From positions 1 through 24,788 of the forward strand of contig CANQAF010000010.1 of the NCBI GenBank assembly GCA_947588975.1: a stretch of 24,788 bases of DNA, given 5' to 3'. The notes beneath the pieces were generated by a model. The model did no database searches. It saw only the letters and a program-made list of their open reading frames with translations, and was not told the DNA's origin. A program made the position numbers and the translations under genes. Below, piece by piece: positions 1 through 6,125 of the stretch (positions within the stretch are counted from its first letter, which is position 1; each line of letters begins with the position of its first letter). The DNA is from an uncultured Bacilli bacterium (GTDB taxonomy: Bacteria; Bacillota_I; Bacilli_A; RF39; UBA660).

Positions 1-41
1 TTATTTTTGACATGTTTTTTTTTGAAATATAACGTATTTCC

Positions 42-72
42 TTGACAAAAGAGTTCGGGGGGGGGTTATACT
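42..72 (+). promoter_or_regulatory. Promoter P1 of RiPP precursor 1, with a G9 tract in the spacer
   Basis: A perfect -35 box TTGACA (42-47) and a -10 box TATACT (67-72) are separated by 19 bases. The spacer contains an uninterrupted run of nine G (57-65) followed by one T, next to the -10 box. The same layout recurs at 491-521 and 1172-1202, always with 19 bases between the boxes. A 19-base spacer is longer than the usual 17, so the promoter probably needs an activator or is sensitive to changes in G number. This last point is inference. Confidence 0.8.
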
Positions 73-76
73 CTTA

Positions 77-101
77 TTAACAGTTTGCATATGACTGTTA
101 A
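77..101 (+). promoter_or_regulatory. Inverted repeat at the predicted transcript start, copy 1
   Basis: The arms TTAACAGT (77-84) and ACTGTTAA (94-101) are perfect complements around a 9-base spacer. They lie right where transcription from P1 should begin, about 7 bases after the -10 box. The motif can act as an operator in DNA or as a 5'-terminal hairpin in the RNA. Both other precursor genes carry the same arms with different spacers. Confidence 0.7.
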
Positions 102-152
102 ATAAAGAAATTGAAATGTATATCTTTTCAAAAAGGAAGAAGGTGAATCGGA

Positions 153-251
153 ATGGAAAAATATGTAGAAGCAGAATTAGAAATGATAACTTTTGAAGCA
201 GAAGATGTAATTACTACTTCAGATTTAGATTTTGGCGAAGAAGACCTTTAA
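153..251 (+). CDS. RiPP precursor peptide 1 (32 aa)
   Basis: This short gene is preceded by a strong Shine-Dalgarno (GGAAGAAGGTGA) and encodes 32 residues. The N-terminal 23 residues begin MEKYVEAELEM and end EDVITTS. They match the same region of the two following small genes, and the first 33 bases are identical in all three. The last nine residues, DLDFGEEDL, are acidic and have no Cys, Ser or Thr. A constant leader with a variable tail beside a radical SAM/PqqD operon is the classic RiPP precursor pattern. The leader is probably bound by the PqqD-like protein or by the N-terminal domain of the radical SAM enzyme, and the tail is the likely core. The cut site is unknown; it may lie near TTS. 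This copy has its own promoter and 3' hairpin. Confidence 0.85.
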   Translation: MEKYVEAELEMITFEAEDVITTSDLDFGEEDL

Positions 252-282
252 TTTTATACTTGAAATTTTTTAAAGTATAAAA
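252..282 (+). terminator. Hairpin after precursor 1, probable terminator
   Basis: A perfect 10-bp stem, TTTTATACTT (252-261) with AAGTATAAAA (273-282), starts directly after the stop codon. The stem is AT-only apart from one C-G pair and lacks a clean U run, so termination may be weak. It may also protect the 3' end of a small abundant mRNA. Confidence 0.5.
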
Positions 283-490
283 AACTTTATAATTAAATGA
301 AATATGGGAATTTCACATTGTTTATACAATATTCATTAAGTAGCTATTTTGAAGACATTATGTATTTCATAAAGTTAGGAAAGAACATTTGCAATGTTCT
401 TTCTTTGAAAAAAATTATATTTAAATAAAATATAGTTGAAATGCTTTTACAAATATATATATTTTTGATTCATAAAATAACATAATTTCC
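283..490. other. Non-coding spacer between precursor genes 1 and 2
   Basis: No open frame with a ribosome binding site was seen. The stretch holds a perfect 10-bp hairpin, AAAGAACATT (380-389) with AATGTTCTTT (393-402), loop TGC, followed by a T-rich tail, so it looks like a second terminator. From about 393 to 490 the sequence closely matches 1074-1171 upstream of precursor 3. These are therefore duplicated copies of one upstream region. The first 40 bases of the window resemble it more loosely. Confidence 0.65.
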
Positions 491-521
491 TTGACAAATT
501 TACTCGGGGGGGGGGTATACT
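491..521 (+). promoter_or_regulatory. Promoter P2 of RiPP precursor 2, with a G10 tract in the spacer
   Basis: TTGACA (491-496) and TATACT (516-521) are separated by 19 bases, the last ten of which are all G (506-515). Compared with P1 the run is one G longer, but the base after it is lost, so the box-to-box distance is unchanged. Confidence 0.8.
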
Positions 522-728
522 CTTATTAACAGTTCTATCAATGACTGTTATAAAAAAGTTGAAATGTATACTTTTCCAAATAGGATATGGAAATATGTTA
601 TTTGTTCACTTGAAATATAAAATCTCAAGTGAATAGTACATTCATCTTTTTTGAATATCAGTAATAATTAGGTAATTCACCTAATATTACAATAAATCAA
701 TTGATTTTAAGGAAGAAGGTGAATCAGA
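522..728 (+). promoter_or_regulatory. Long structured 5' untranslated region of precursor 2
   Basis: It begins with the inverted repeat TAACAGT (527-533)/ACTGTTA (544-550), spacer 10. A further block of about 125 bases is shared with precursor 3 but absent from precursor 1. It contains a hairpin TTCACTTGA (605-613)/TCAAGTGAA (625-633). It also contains a 12-bp bulged hairpin at 661-690, GTAAT-A-ATTAGGT with ACCTAAT-ATTAC. The palindrome AATCAATTGATT follows, and then the Shine-Dalgarno GGAAGAAGGTGA. The hairpin at 661-690 keeps its pairing in the other copy despite base changes, which suggests it works as RNA. Confidence 0.6.
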
Positions 729-842
729 ATGGAAAAATATGTAGAAGCAGAATTAGAAATGGTGACTTTTGATGCTGAGGATGTTATTACTACTTCAGAA
801 TATAAAATCCCAGTAGAACAAGGTCCTGATATGAGTTTTTAA
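729..842 (+). CDS. RiPP precursor peptide 2 (37 aa)
   Basis: The gene encodes 37 residues with the same leader as precursor 1 (MEKYVEAELEM, then VTFDAEDVITTS). The 14-residue tail EYKIPVEQGPDMSF is quite different. The leader DNA is nearly identical to the other copies, while the tail DNA is not alignable. This is what diversification of a core peptide behind a fixed recognition leader looks like. The tail has a Ser next to the C-terminal Phe, a possible target for the HPr-kinase-like protein encoded downstream; this is inference from lasso-peptide kinases acting near the C-terminus. It has its own promoter P2, long structured leader RNA, and a 3' hairpin. Confidence 0.87.
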   Translation: MEKYVEAELEMVTFDAEDVITTSEYKIPVEQGPDMSF

Positions 843-857
843 ACATAATAGTAAAGT

Positions 858-890
858 CTGTATAGTTCATAACTATACAGGTTTTATTAT
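858..890 (+). terminator. Terminator after precursor 2
   Basis: A perfect 10-bp stem, CTGTATAGTT (858-867) with AACTATACAG (871-880), has a 3-base loop and is followed by GTTTTATTAT. A diverged form of the same hairpin lies after precursor 3 at 1555-1577. Confidence 0.75.
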
Positions 891-1171
891 TAAAAATTTT
901 TAGAATATAAAAATGAAATTATGTAAATTACCAAAAAAGTTTTGATCAACTAAAATGTCATATGGACATTTCACATTACTTATAAAATATTCATGAATTA
1001 TCCGAATATATAAATTACCATATATATAAATTACCATTTATGATTTCGAGAAATTAGAAAAGGACATATATAGTGTTCTTTCTTTGAAAAAAACAATTAT
1101 ATTTGAACAAAATAAGGTTGAAATGATTTGACAATTATATATATTTTTGGTTCATAAAATAACATAATTCC
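891..1171. other. Non-coding spacer between precursor genes 2 and 3
   Basis: No credible gene was seen. It contains a short direct repeat around 1009-1036 (TATATAAATTACCAT twice). It also has a hairpin, AAGGACA (1060-1066) with TGTTCTT (1074-1080), matching the stronger one at 380-402 but with one G-U pair. After that the sequence parallels 393-490 up to the next promoter. Confidence 0.6.
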
Positions 1172-1202
1172 TTGACAAATTTGGTCGGGGGGGGGGTATA
1201 CT
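1172..1202 (+). promoter_or_regulatory. Promoter P3 of RiPP precursor 3 and probably the biosynthetic operon, with G10 spacer
   Basis: TTGACA (1172-1177) and TATACT (1197-1202) lie 19 bases apart, with ten G at 1187-1196. No other clear promoter was seen before the radical SAM gene at 1605. P3 therefore probably also drives the downstream operon by read-through of the hairpin at 1538-1590. Confidence 0.8.
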
Positions 1203-1408
1203 CTTATTAACAGTTGGATGTGATGACTGTTATAAAAAGTTGAAATGTATATCTTTCCAAATGGGATATGGAAATATGTTATTTATTCACCTGAGATTTT
1301 ATCTCTCAAGTGAATAGTACATTCATCTTTTTTGAATATCAGTAATCATTGGGTATCTACCTAATATTACAATAAATCAATTGATTTTAAGGAAGAGGGT
1401 GAATTAGA
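1203..1408 (+). promoter_or_regulatory. Long structured 5' untranslated region of precursor 3
   Basis: It carries the inverted repeat TAACAGT (1208-1214)/ACTGTTA (1226-1232), spacer 11. Next is the hairpin TTCACCTGAGA (1286-1296)/TCTCAAGTGAA (1304-1314) with one mismatch. The hairpin at 1342-1370 follows, in which ATTGGGT pairs with ACCTAAT through one G-U pair. The palindrome AATCAATTGATT and a Shine-Dalgarno (GGAAGAGGGTGA) end the region. It is collinear with 522-728. Confidence 0.6.
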
Positions 1409-1531
1409 ATGGAAAAATATGTAGAAGCAGAATTAGAAATGGTAACTTTTGATGCAGAAGACATTATTACTACTTCAGAAACAAGTTCATGTACTGGAGT
1501 AGATATGGGTGGAGAAGATTTAGACGATTAA
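1409..1531 (+). CDS. RiPP precursor peptide 3 (40 aa)
   Basis: The gene encodes 40 residues with the shared leader (MEKYVEAELEM, then VTFDAEDIITTS). Its 17-residue tail, ETSSCTGVDMGGEDLDD, is the longest of the three. It is the only tail with a Cys and has several Ser/Thr and acidic residues. A radical SAM enzyme could join the Cys to an acidic or other residue in this core, but the other two cores have no Cys. A Cys-based thioether therefore cannot be the common product. It is the copy nearest to the biosynthetic genes and is separated from them only by an attenuator-like hairpin. Confidence 0.87.
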   Translation: MEKYVEAELEMVTFDAEDIITTSETSSCTGVDMGGEDLDD

Positions 1532-1537
1532 TTTTAT

Positions 1538-1590
1538 AAGATGATAGTGAAAGTCTGTATAGTCATTAGCTATACAGATTTTATTATCTT
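1538..1590 (+). terminator. Attenuator-like hairpin between precursor 3 and the radical SAM gene
   Basis: The inner stem is CTGTATAG (1555-1562) with CTATACAG (1570-1577), followed by ATTTTATTAT. An outer stem, AAGATGATA (1538-1546) with TATTATCTT (1582-1590), can close it. It ends just before the Shine-Dalgarno of the next gene. A leaky terminator here would make much more precursor than enzyme mRNA, as is common in RiPP operons (inference). Confidence 0.65.
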
Positions 1591-1604
1591 ATGGAGGTGA
1601 TTGC

Positions 1605-2966
1605 ATGAATATTTTAAAAAACGGTGATATTAGAGTAAGTAAAATTTTAAATAAAAGTAGAATATGTGAAGATTCAACCTTCCGTCTTTCCAAATTTACT
1701 TATCTTTATTCTGAAGATAATAGATATGTTATTAAAAACATGTTATCTCTTGAAGTTATGGAACTTACAAACAGTGAGTGGAGCGCAATTCAAAAAATAA
1801 TTAGTAAACCAGTAAATTATGGATTTATTGCGAAAAATAAATTAGAACAACTGGTAATGTCTCGATATATTGTTGAAATCGATTATAATGAATTGAAACA
1901 ATATGATCAAATTCTATTTCTGATAAAAACGATGAATGGTGAAAAGAAGGGACTTAGCACATATACAATTTTTCCAACAACTGGTTGTAATGCACGATGT
2001 ATTTACTGCTATGAAAAAGGGTATACCATTAAAACAATGACTATGGAAACGGCAAATAGACTTGTTGAGTTTATTAGTGAAACTTGGAATGGCGATATGG
2101 TTCAATTATCATGGTTTGGTGGTGAACCATTGTTAGGGGCTAATATCATTCAATATATATGTAAAGCTTTGAAAGATCGTGAAATACCATATCAATCAAG
2201 TATGATTACAAATGCCAGCCTTATTACAAAAGAATTAGCACATGAAGCAAAGAATCTTTGGCATTTAAATGAAGTGCAAGTATCACTTGATGGTGTAAAA
2301 GAAGACTATGCATTACGAAAAAATTACTACAATCCTAAAAAATATAATTATGATGTTGTTATGGATGCAATTCATTTTCTTTCTAATGAAGGAATTCGTG
2401 TGAATCTTCGTGTAAACGTTGATTTTGAAAATATTAAACGTATCGAGATTTTTTTACATGATATAAAGGATGAATTTAAGCAAAATCAAAATGTTACTTT
2501 ATATATTGCACCATTATATCAGACACATCAAAGTGAACATTATCTATCTCTTTGTAAAGAAGTATTAAGATTATCTGAGTTACAAAATGAATTAGGAATT
2601 CCAAAAAAGAAACCACATAATAAGCAAGTTCAAATTCGTATTAACAATTGTATGGCTGATAATATAAAAAAATCAATTGTAATTACGCCCGATGGAAAAT
2701 TTAATAATTGTGAACATCTTCCTGAACGAAATTCTTGGGGAAATATCTTTGATGGAGTGACAGATAAAGAAAAATTCGATTGTTTCAGTAGTACACCTAA
2801 GATTGATAAACAATGTGCAGAATGTCCATTCCTTCCCAAATGTACACCATTTTATAAAACTGGTTGCCCAGAATGGACTGATACATGTTATGAAGCAAGT
2901 TGTTTACAAACAGAATATACACTTCACAAATTATTGAAAGGAAATAGTATAGAAATAGAAGTATGA
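1605..2966 (+). CDS. Radical SAM/SPASM peptide-modifying enzyme (453 aa)
   Basis: This is a radical S-adenosylmethionine enzyme, probably cytosolic, that should modify the core of the three precursor peptides. Residues 1-115 form an N-terminal region with the look of a winged-helix leader-binding domain, as in other SPASM maturases (inference). The radical SAM motif CxxxCxxC is C128, C132 and C135, followed by GGEP at 172-175. The C-terminal SPASM domain has C349, G364, C369, C404, C407, C413, C421, C428 and C433, enough for two auxiliary iron-sulfur clusters. The start is set by an ideal Shine-Dalgarno, GGAGGTGA, at 1593-1600. The stop overlaps the next start. The exact chemistry (thioether, ether, C-C bond or epimerisation) cannot be read from the sequence. 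The mostly Cys-free cores argue against a plain sactipeptide. Confidence 0.93.
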   Translation: MNILKNGDIRVSKILNKSRICEDSTFRLSKFTYLYSEDNRYVIKNMLSLEVMELTNSEWSAIQKIISKPVNYGFIAKNKLEQLVMSRYIVEIDYNELKQYDQILFLIKTMNGEKKGLSTYTIFPTTGCNARCIYCYEKGYTIKTMTMETANRLVEFISETWNGDMVQLSWFGGEPLLGANIIQYICKALKDREIPYQSSMITNASLITKELAHEAKNLWHLNEVQVSLDGVKEDYALRKNYYNPKKYNYDVVMDAIHFLSNEGIRVNLRVNVDFENIKRIEIFLHDIKDEFKQNQNVTLYIAPLYQTHQSEHYLSLCKEVLRLSELQNELGIPKKKPHNKQVQIRINNCMADNIKKSIVITPDGKFNNCEHLPERNSWGNIFDGVTDKEKFDCFSSTPKIDKQCAECPFLPKCTPFYKTGCPEWTDTCYEASCLQTEYTLHKLLKGNSIEIEV

Positions 2967-3694
2967 AGACAAAGAAATATAAAATGGCAAATTGTGTTAT
3001 AGAAGTAACATCAATTTATGACAAAGTACACAATTATTGCCAGGATTATGAAACAGAGGAACCTGCAGATTTTTCTATAGAAATTACTCCAGGTGACATT
3101 GCTTTTGAAAAACAAAAAGCAGATTCCGAATATGCATATGAAGGATTACCACTTCCTAATTTTTCAGATGAATTATTAGAAGAAACAGCAGTATATCGTA
3201 AAATTGGTGAAAAAATGCCAGATTATGATACTGTAATTTTTCATGGGTCTGCCATTGCTGTAGATGGACAAGGTTATTTATTTACGGCAAAATCAGGAAT
3301 AGGAAAATCAACACATACAAAACTTTGGCGAAAACTATTGTCAGAAAAAGCTACCATGATCAATGATGATAAACCTCTTATTCATATTGGTGAAACAGTA
3401 ACAATTTATGGTACACCATATAATGGAAAACATCGATTAGGTAATAATATTGCTGTTCCTTTAAAAGCAATTTGTATTTTAAAAAGATCAACGAAAAATC
3501 ATATCAAAAAAATTAGTAAAATGGATGCATACGCTATGCTTTTACAACAAGTTTATCGCCCACAAGATATCAAACAAATGAAAAAGACAATAAACTTAAT
3601 TGATAAAATGACAGAAAAAATAAAATTTTACCAATTAGAATGTAACATGGATATTTCCGCAGCTGAACTATCCTATAAAACAATGAAAGGATGA
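2963..3694 (+). CDS. HPr kinase/phosphorylase-like protein of the RiPP operon (243 aa)
   Basis: It resembles the C-terminal kinase domain of HPr kinase rather than the full regulator of carbon use. A P-loop AKSGIGKST lies at residues 109-117, an acidic pair NDD at 134-136, and GTPYNGKHRLG at 150-160. An HG pair at 94-95 precedes the P-loop, as in the family. The first 90 residues are unlike the HPrK N-terminal domain. Homologues in some lasso-peptide clusters (paeninodin type) phosphorylate the peptide, which suggests a tailoring kinase here; that is inference from the family. Alternatively it may only assist leader binding or cleavage. ATG overlaps the preceding TGA by 4 bases, so it is translationally coupled to the radical SAM gene. 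Confidence 0.8.
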   Translation: MKTKKYKMANCVIEVTSIYDKVHNYCQDYETEEPADFSIEITPGDIAFEKQKADSEYAYEGLPLPNFSDELLEETAVYRKIGEKMPDYDTVIFHGSAIAVDGQGYLFTAKSGIGKSTHTKLWRKLLSEKATMINDDKPLIHIGETVTIYGTPYNGKHRLGNNIAVPLKAICILKRSTKNHIKKISKMDAYAMLLQQVYRPQDIKQMKKTINLIDKMTEKIKFYQLECNMDISAAELSYKTMKG

Positions 3695-3704
3695 ATATAT
3701 ATAT

Positions 3705-3965
3705 ATGAAAATTAATAATCAGTTTTTAACACACAATGATGGAGAACATAAACTATTGGTTTCCACAGGAACATCTAAATTTAATGGACTCATAAGAGCA
3801 AATTCCACTGCAGGATTTATTATTGAGTGTCTTGAAAATGAGACTACAGAAGATGAAATTGTAAATAAAATGCTACAAAAATGGGATGTTTCAGAAGAAA
3901 TTGCGAGAAAAGATGTAAAGAAAATGGTAGAACAATTACGTCAGATTGGGGCAATTGATGAATAA
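3705..3965 (+). CDS. PqqD-like peptide carrier protein (86 aa)
   Basis: A small protein of 86 residues with the PqqD fold pattern: an N-terminal beta part (NQFLTHNDGEHKLLVST, about 5-21), then helices. The motif ANSTAGFIIECLE at 32-44 is typical of PqqD, where a residue stretch before 'T-x-x-I-x-x-L' is conserved. In RiPP pathways such proteins bind the leader peptide and hand it to the modifying enzymes. Ten bases, mostly an AT repeat, separate it from the kinase gene. Its stop codon region overlaps the next start by 8 bases. No peptidase domain is fused to it. Confidence 0.82.
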   Translation: MKINNQFLTHNDGEHKLLVSTGTSKFNGLIRANSTAGFIIECLENETTEDEIVNKMLQKWDVSEEIARKDVKKMVEQLRQIGAIDE

Positions 3966-4404
3966 ATCTACTTTTGAAGAACAATTAGCAAGTACAGGAA
4001 AGCTGATCTATACCAATGTAGGCAATAGTATGATGCCACTCATTAAACAAAATAGAGATTTAATCATCATTGAACCTGTACAAGGTAGATTAAAAAAATA
4101 TGATGTGCCATTATATAAACGTGACAGTGGACAATATGTATTACATCGCATTTTAAAAGTAAGAAAACAAGATTACGTGATTTGTGGAGATAATCGTTCG
4201 ACAAAAGAATACGGAATCACCGATCAACATATTATTGGTGTTCTAACAGGAGTGATTCGAAAGCAAAAAATGATTAAGGTGACTGATTTTAAATATAAGT
4301 TATATGTACATCTTTGGTGCGATTTATTTCCAATTCGCGCGTTTATAGTGCGTGTTACCAATAAAATAAAAAGAATGCATATATACATGGAGAAAAAAAT
4401 ATGA
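3958..4404 (+). CDS. S24/S26-type (SipW-like) peptidase, probable leader peptidase (148 aa)
   Basis: The protein has the S26 signal-peptidase box GNSMMPL with nucleophile S24, and LHRIL with H63 where bacterial type I enzymes have a Lys. This Ser-His arrangement is that of the SipW/ER-type enzymes. CGDN at 76-79 matches the third conserved box. No convincing N-terminal membrane anchor was seen; residues 120-133 near the C-terminus are hydrophobic. The most likely role is to cut the leader from the modified peptide, since the ABC protein lacks a C39 peptidase domain (inference). I chose ATG at 3958 over the upstream TTG at 3946. The overlap with the PqqD-like gene is 8 bases and the Shine-Dalgarno TTGGGG is weak, so coupled translation is likely. 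Confidence 0.8.
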   Translation: MNKSTFEEQLASTGKLIYTNVGNSMMPLIKQNRDLIIIEPVQGRLKKYDVPLYKRDSGQYVLHRILKVRKQDYVICGDNRSTKEYGITDQHIIGVLTGVIRKQKMIKVTDFKYKLYVHLWCDLFPIRAFIVRVTNKIKRMHIYMEKKI

Positions 4405-6125
4405 AACAAAATGCAATTAAATGGCTATGGAAAGTAACTGGTAAACATAAATATTATGTTGCAGGATTAATGTTTGTTCAAGCATTGCAAGGTGCAGCAG
4501 GTGTTATGTATGCACTTTTATTGCGCAATATTGTAGATAGTGCAGTGGATGGATTACAAGAACAATTTATAAGGTACTGTATTTGGATAATTTTACTTGT
4601 GTTTGGGCAAATTTTTCTTCGAGCAATCATTCGCTTTTTAGAAGAACAATCTCGTGCAGTGTTAGAAAATCAGTTCAAATCCCATTTGCTAAAAAACATA
4701 TTATATAAAGATTTCGCAAGTGTGAATGCTATTCATTCTGGTGAATGGAATAACCGGTTAACAAATGATTGTAAGGTAGTAGCAAACGATTTTACAGAAA
4801 TTTTACCTGGTATTACAGGAATGATTGTCAAAATCATATGTGCTGCTATTATGTTAATTATTTTACAGCCTAAATTTGCCATGATATTTATTCCAATGGG
4901 ATTTGTGTTATTCGTTTTAACATATGCATTTCGAAAAACATTAAAACGTTTACATAAGAAAATTCAAGAAAAAGATGGAAAATTACGAATTTTTTTACAG
5001 GAACGAATTGGTAGTATGATGATGATTCGTTCTTTTGTTGCAGAACAACAAACAGAAGAAGAAGCTTTAGAAAAAATGAAGGAACATAAAATAGCACGTA
5101 TGCGTAAAAATCATTTTTCAAATCTTTGTAATATTGGTTTTCAAATAGGAATGCAAGGAATGTATTTATTAGGTGTGTTTTATTGTGGTTATGGGATTTT
5201 AAACCACACAATTAGTTATGGTACCTTAACAGCAATTACACAATTAATTGCCCAAATTCAATCTCCGTTTGCGAATATTTCTAGTTATCTTCCAAAATTT
5301 TATGAAATGATTGCCAGTGCGGAACGTTTAATGGAAATTGAGATGTTTGAAAATGAGAATAAATTATTTGCTTATGATATCAAAAAAGTAAATCACTTTT
5401 ACAATACAGATTTTCATTCATTTGGTTTAAACAACGCAGAATATTCCTATTTTTCCGTTGTAGATAACATATCATCATTAACAAAAGAAAAGATGCCATC
5501 CGTAGTCCAGAAAATCAGCTTAGAGATTCGTAAAGGAGAATACGTTGCATTTGTTGGCCATAGTGGATGTGGTAAATCGACTGTATTGAAACTTTTGATG
5601 AGTATTTATCAATTGGATTATGGTGAAAGATTTTTAAAAGATTATAAGGGAACTATCTCATCTTTGACAACTCAATGGCGTCGATTATTTGCGTATGTTC
5701 CTCAAGGTAATCAATTAATGTCGGGCACGATTCGAGAAATTGTCTCATTTGCGGATAAAACAGCAATCAATGATGATCAAAGAATAGAAAGATCACTTAC
5801 AATTTCATGTGCGAATGAATTTATAGGGGAATTGGAGCAAGGAATTGACACATTACTTGGTGAACGTGGAAATGGTTTATCAGAAGGTCAAATGCAACGT
5901 ATTGCGATCGCTAGAGCCATTTTTTCAGAAAGTCCAATTTTATTATTGGATGAGGCAACTTCTGCTCTTGATGAAAAAACAGAGAAACATTTGCTCCAAA
6001 ATTTGCGAAAAATGACGAATAAAACGGTTGTGATTGTAACACATCGTCCTGCTGTTTTAAAAATTTGTGATCGAATACTTGAATTTACTGAAAATGGAGT
6101 GATGGAAAAATATGAATCAAAATGA
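4401..6125 (+). CDS. ABC transporter, fused membrane and ATPase domains, probable peptide exporter (574 aa)
   Basis: A half-transporter of the ABCB/MsbA type. Residues 1-about 310 hold about six membrane helices, for example near 18-37, 55-75 and 130-172. Residues about 350-574 are the ATPase. Walker A is GHSGCGKST at 386-394, the signature LSEGQ at 493-497, and Walker B ILLLDEATS at 513-521. There is no N-terminal C39 peptidase domain, so leader removal must come from elsewhere, probably the S26-like protein. Two subunits would form an exporter for the mature peptide. The start overlaps the preceding stop (ATGA), and the stop lies 14 bases inside the next gene. Substrate assignment rests on the gene context. 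Confidence 0.92.
   Translation: MKQNAIKWLWKVTGKHKYYVAGLMFVQALQGAAGVMYALLLRNIVDSAVDGLQEQFIRYCIWIILLVFGQIFLRAIIRFLEEQSRAVLENQFKSHLLKNILYKDFASVNAIHSGEWNNRLTNDCKVVANDFTEILPGITGMIVKIICAAIMLIILQPKFAMIFIPMGFVLFVLTYAFRKTLKRLHKKIQEKDGKLRIFLQERIGSMMMIRSFVAEQQTEEEALEKMKEHKIARMRKNHFSNLCNIGFQIGMQGMYLLGVFYCGYGILNHTISYGTLTAITQLIAQIQSPFANISSYLPKFYEMIASAERLMEIEMFENENKLFAYDIKKVNHFYNTDFHSFGLNNAEYSYFSVVDNISSLTKEKMPSVVQKISLEIRKGEYVAFVGHSGCGKSTVLKLLMSIYQLDYGERFLKDYKGTISSLTTQWRRLFAYVPQGNQLMSGTIREIVSFADKTAINDDQRIERSLTISCANEFIGELEQGIDTLLGERGNGLSEGQMQRIAIARAIFSESPILLLDEATSALDEKTEKHLLQNLRKMTNKTVVIVTHRPAVLKICDRILEFTENGVMEKYESK

Noticed and set aside
153..1531. Sactipeptide or ranthipeptide with Cys-rich core
   Set aside because: Two of the three tails have no Cys at all.
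1..1600. Repeat array resembling a CRISPR or a mobile-element repeat
   Set aside because: The repeats are three long cassettes of 450-680 bases, each with promoter, leader RNA and a precursor gene. They are not short regular repeats with spacers, and no cas or transposase gene is present.
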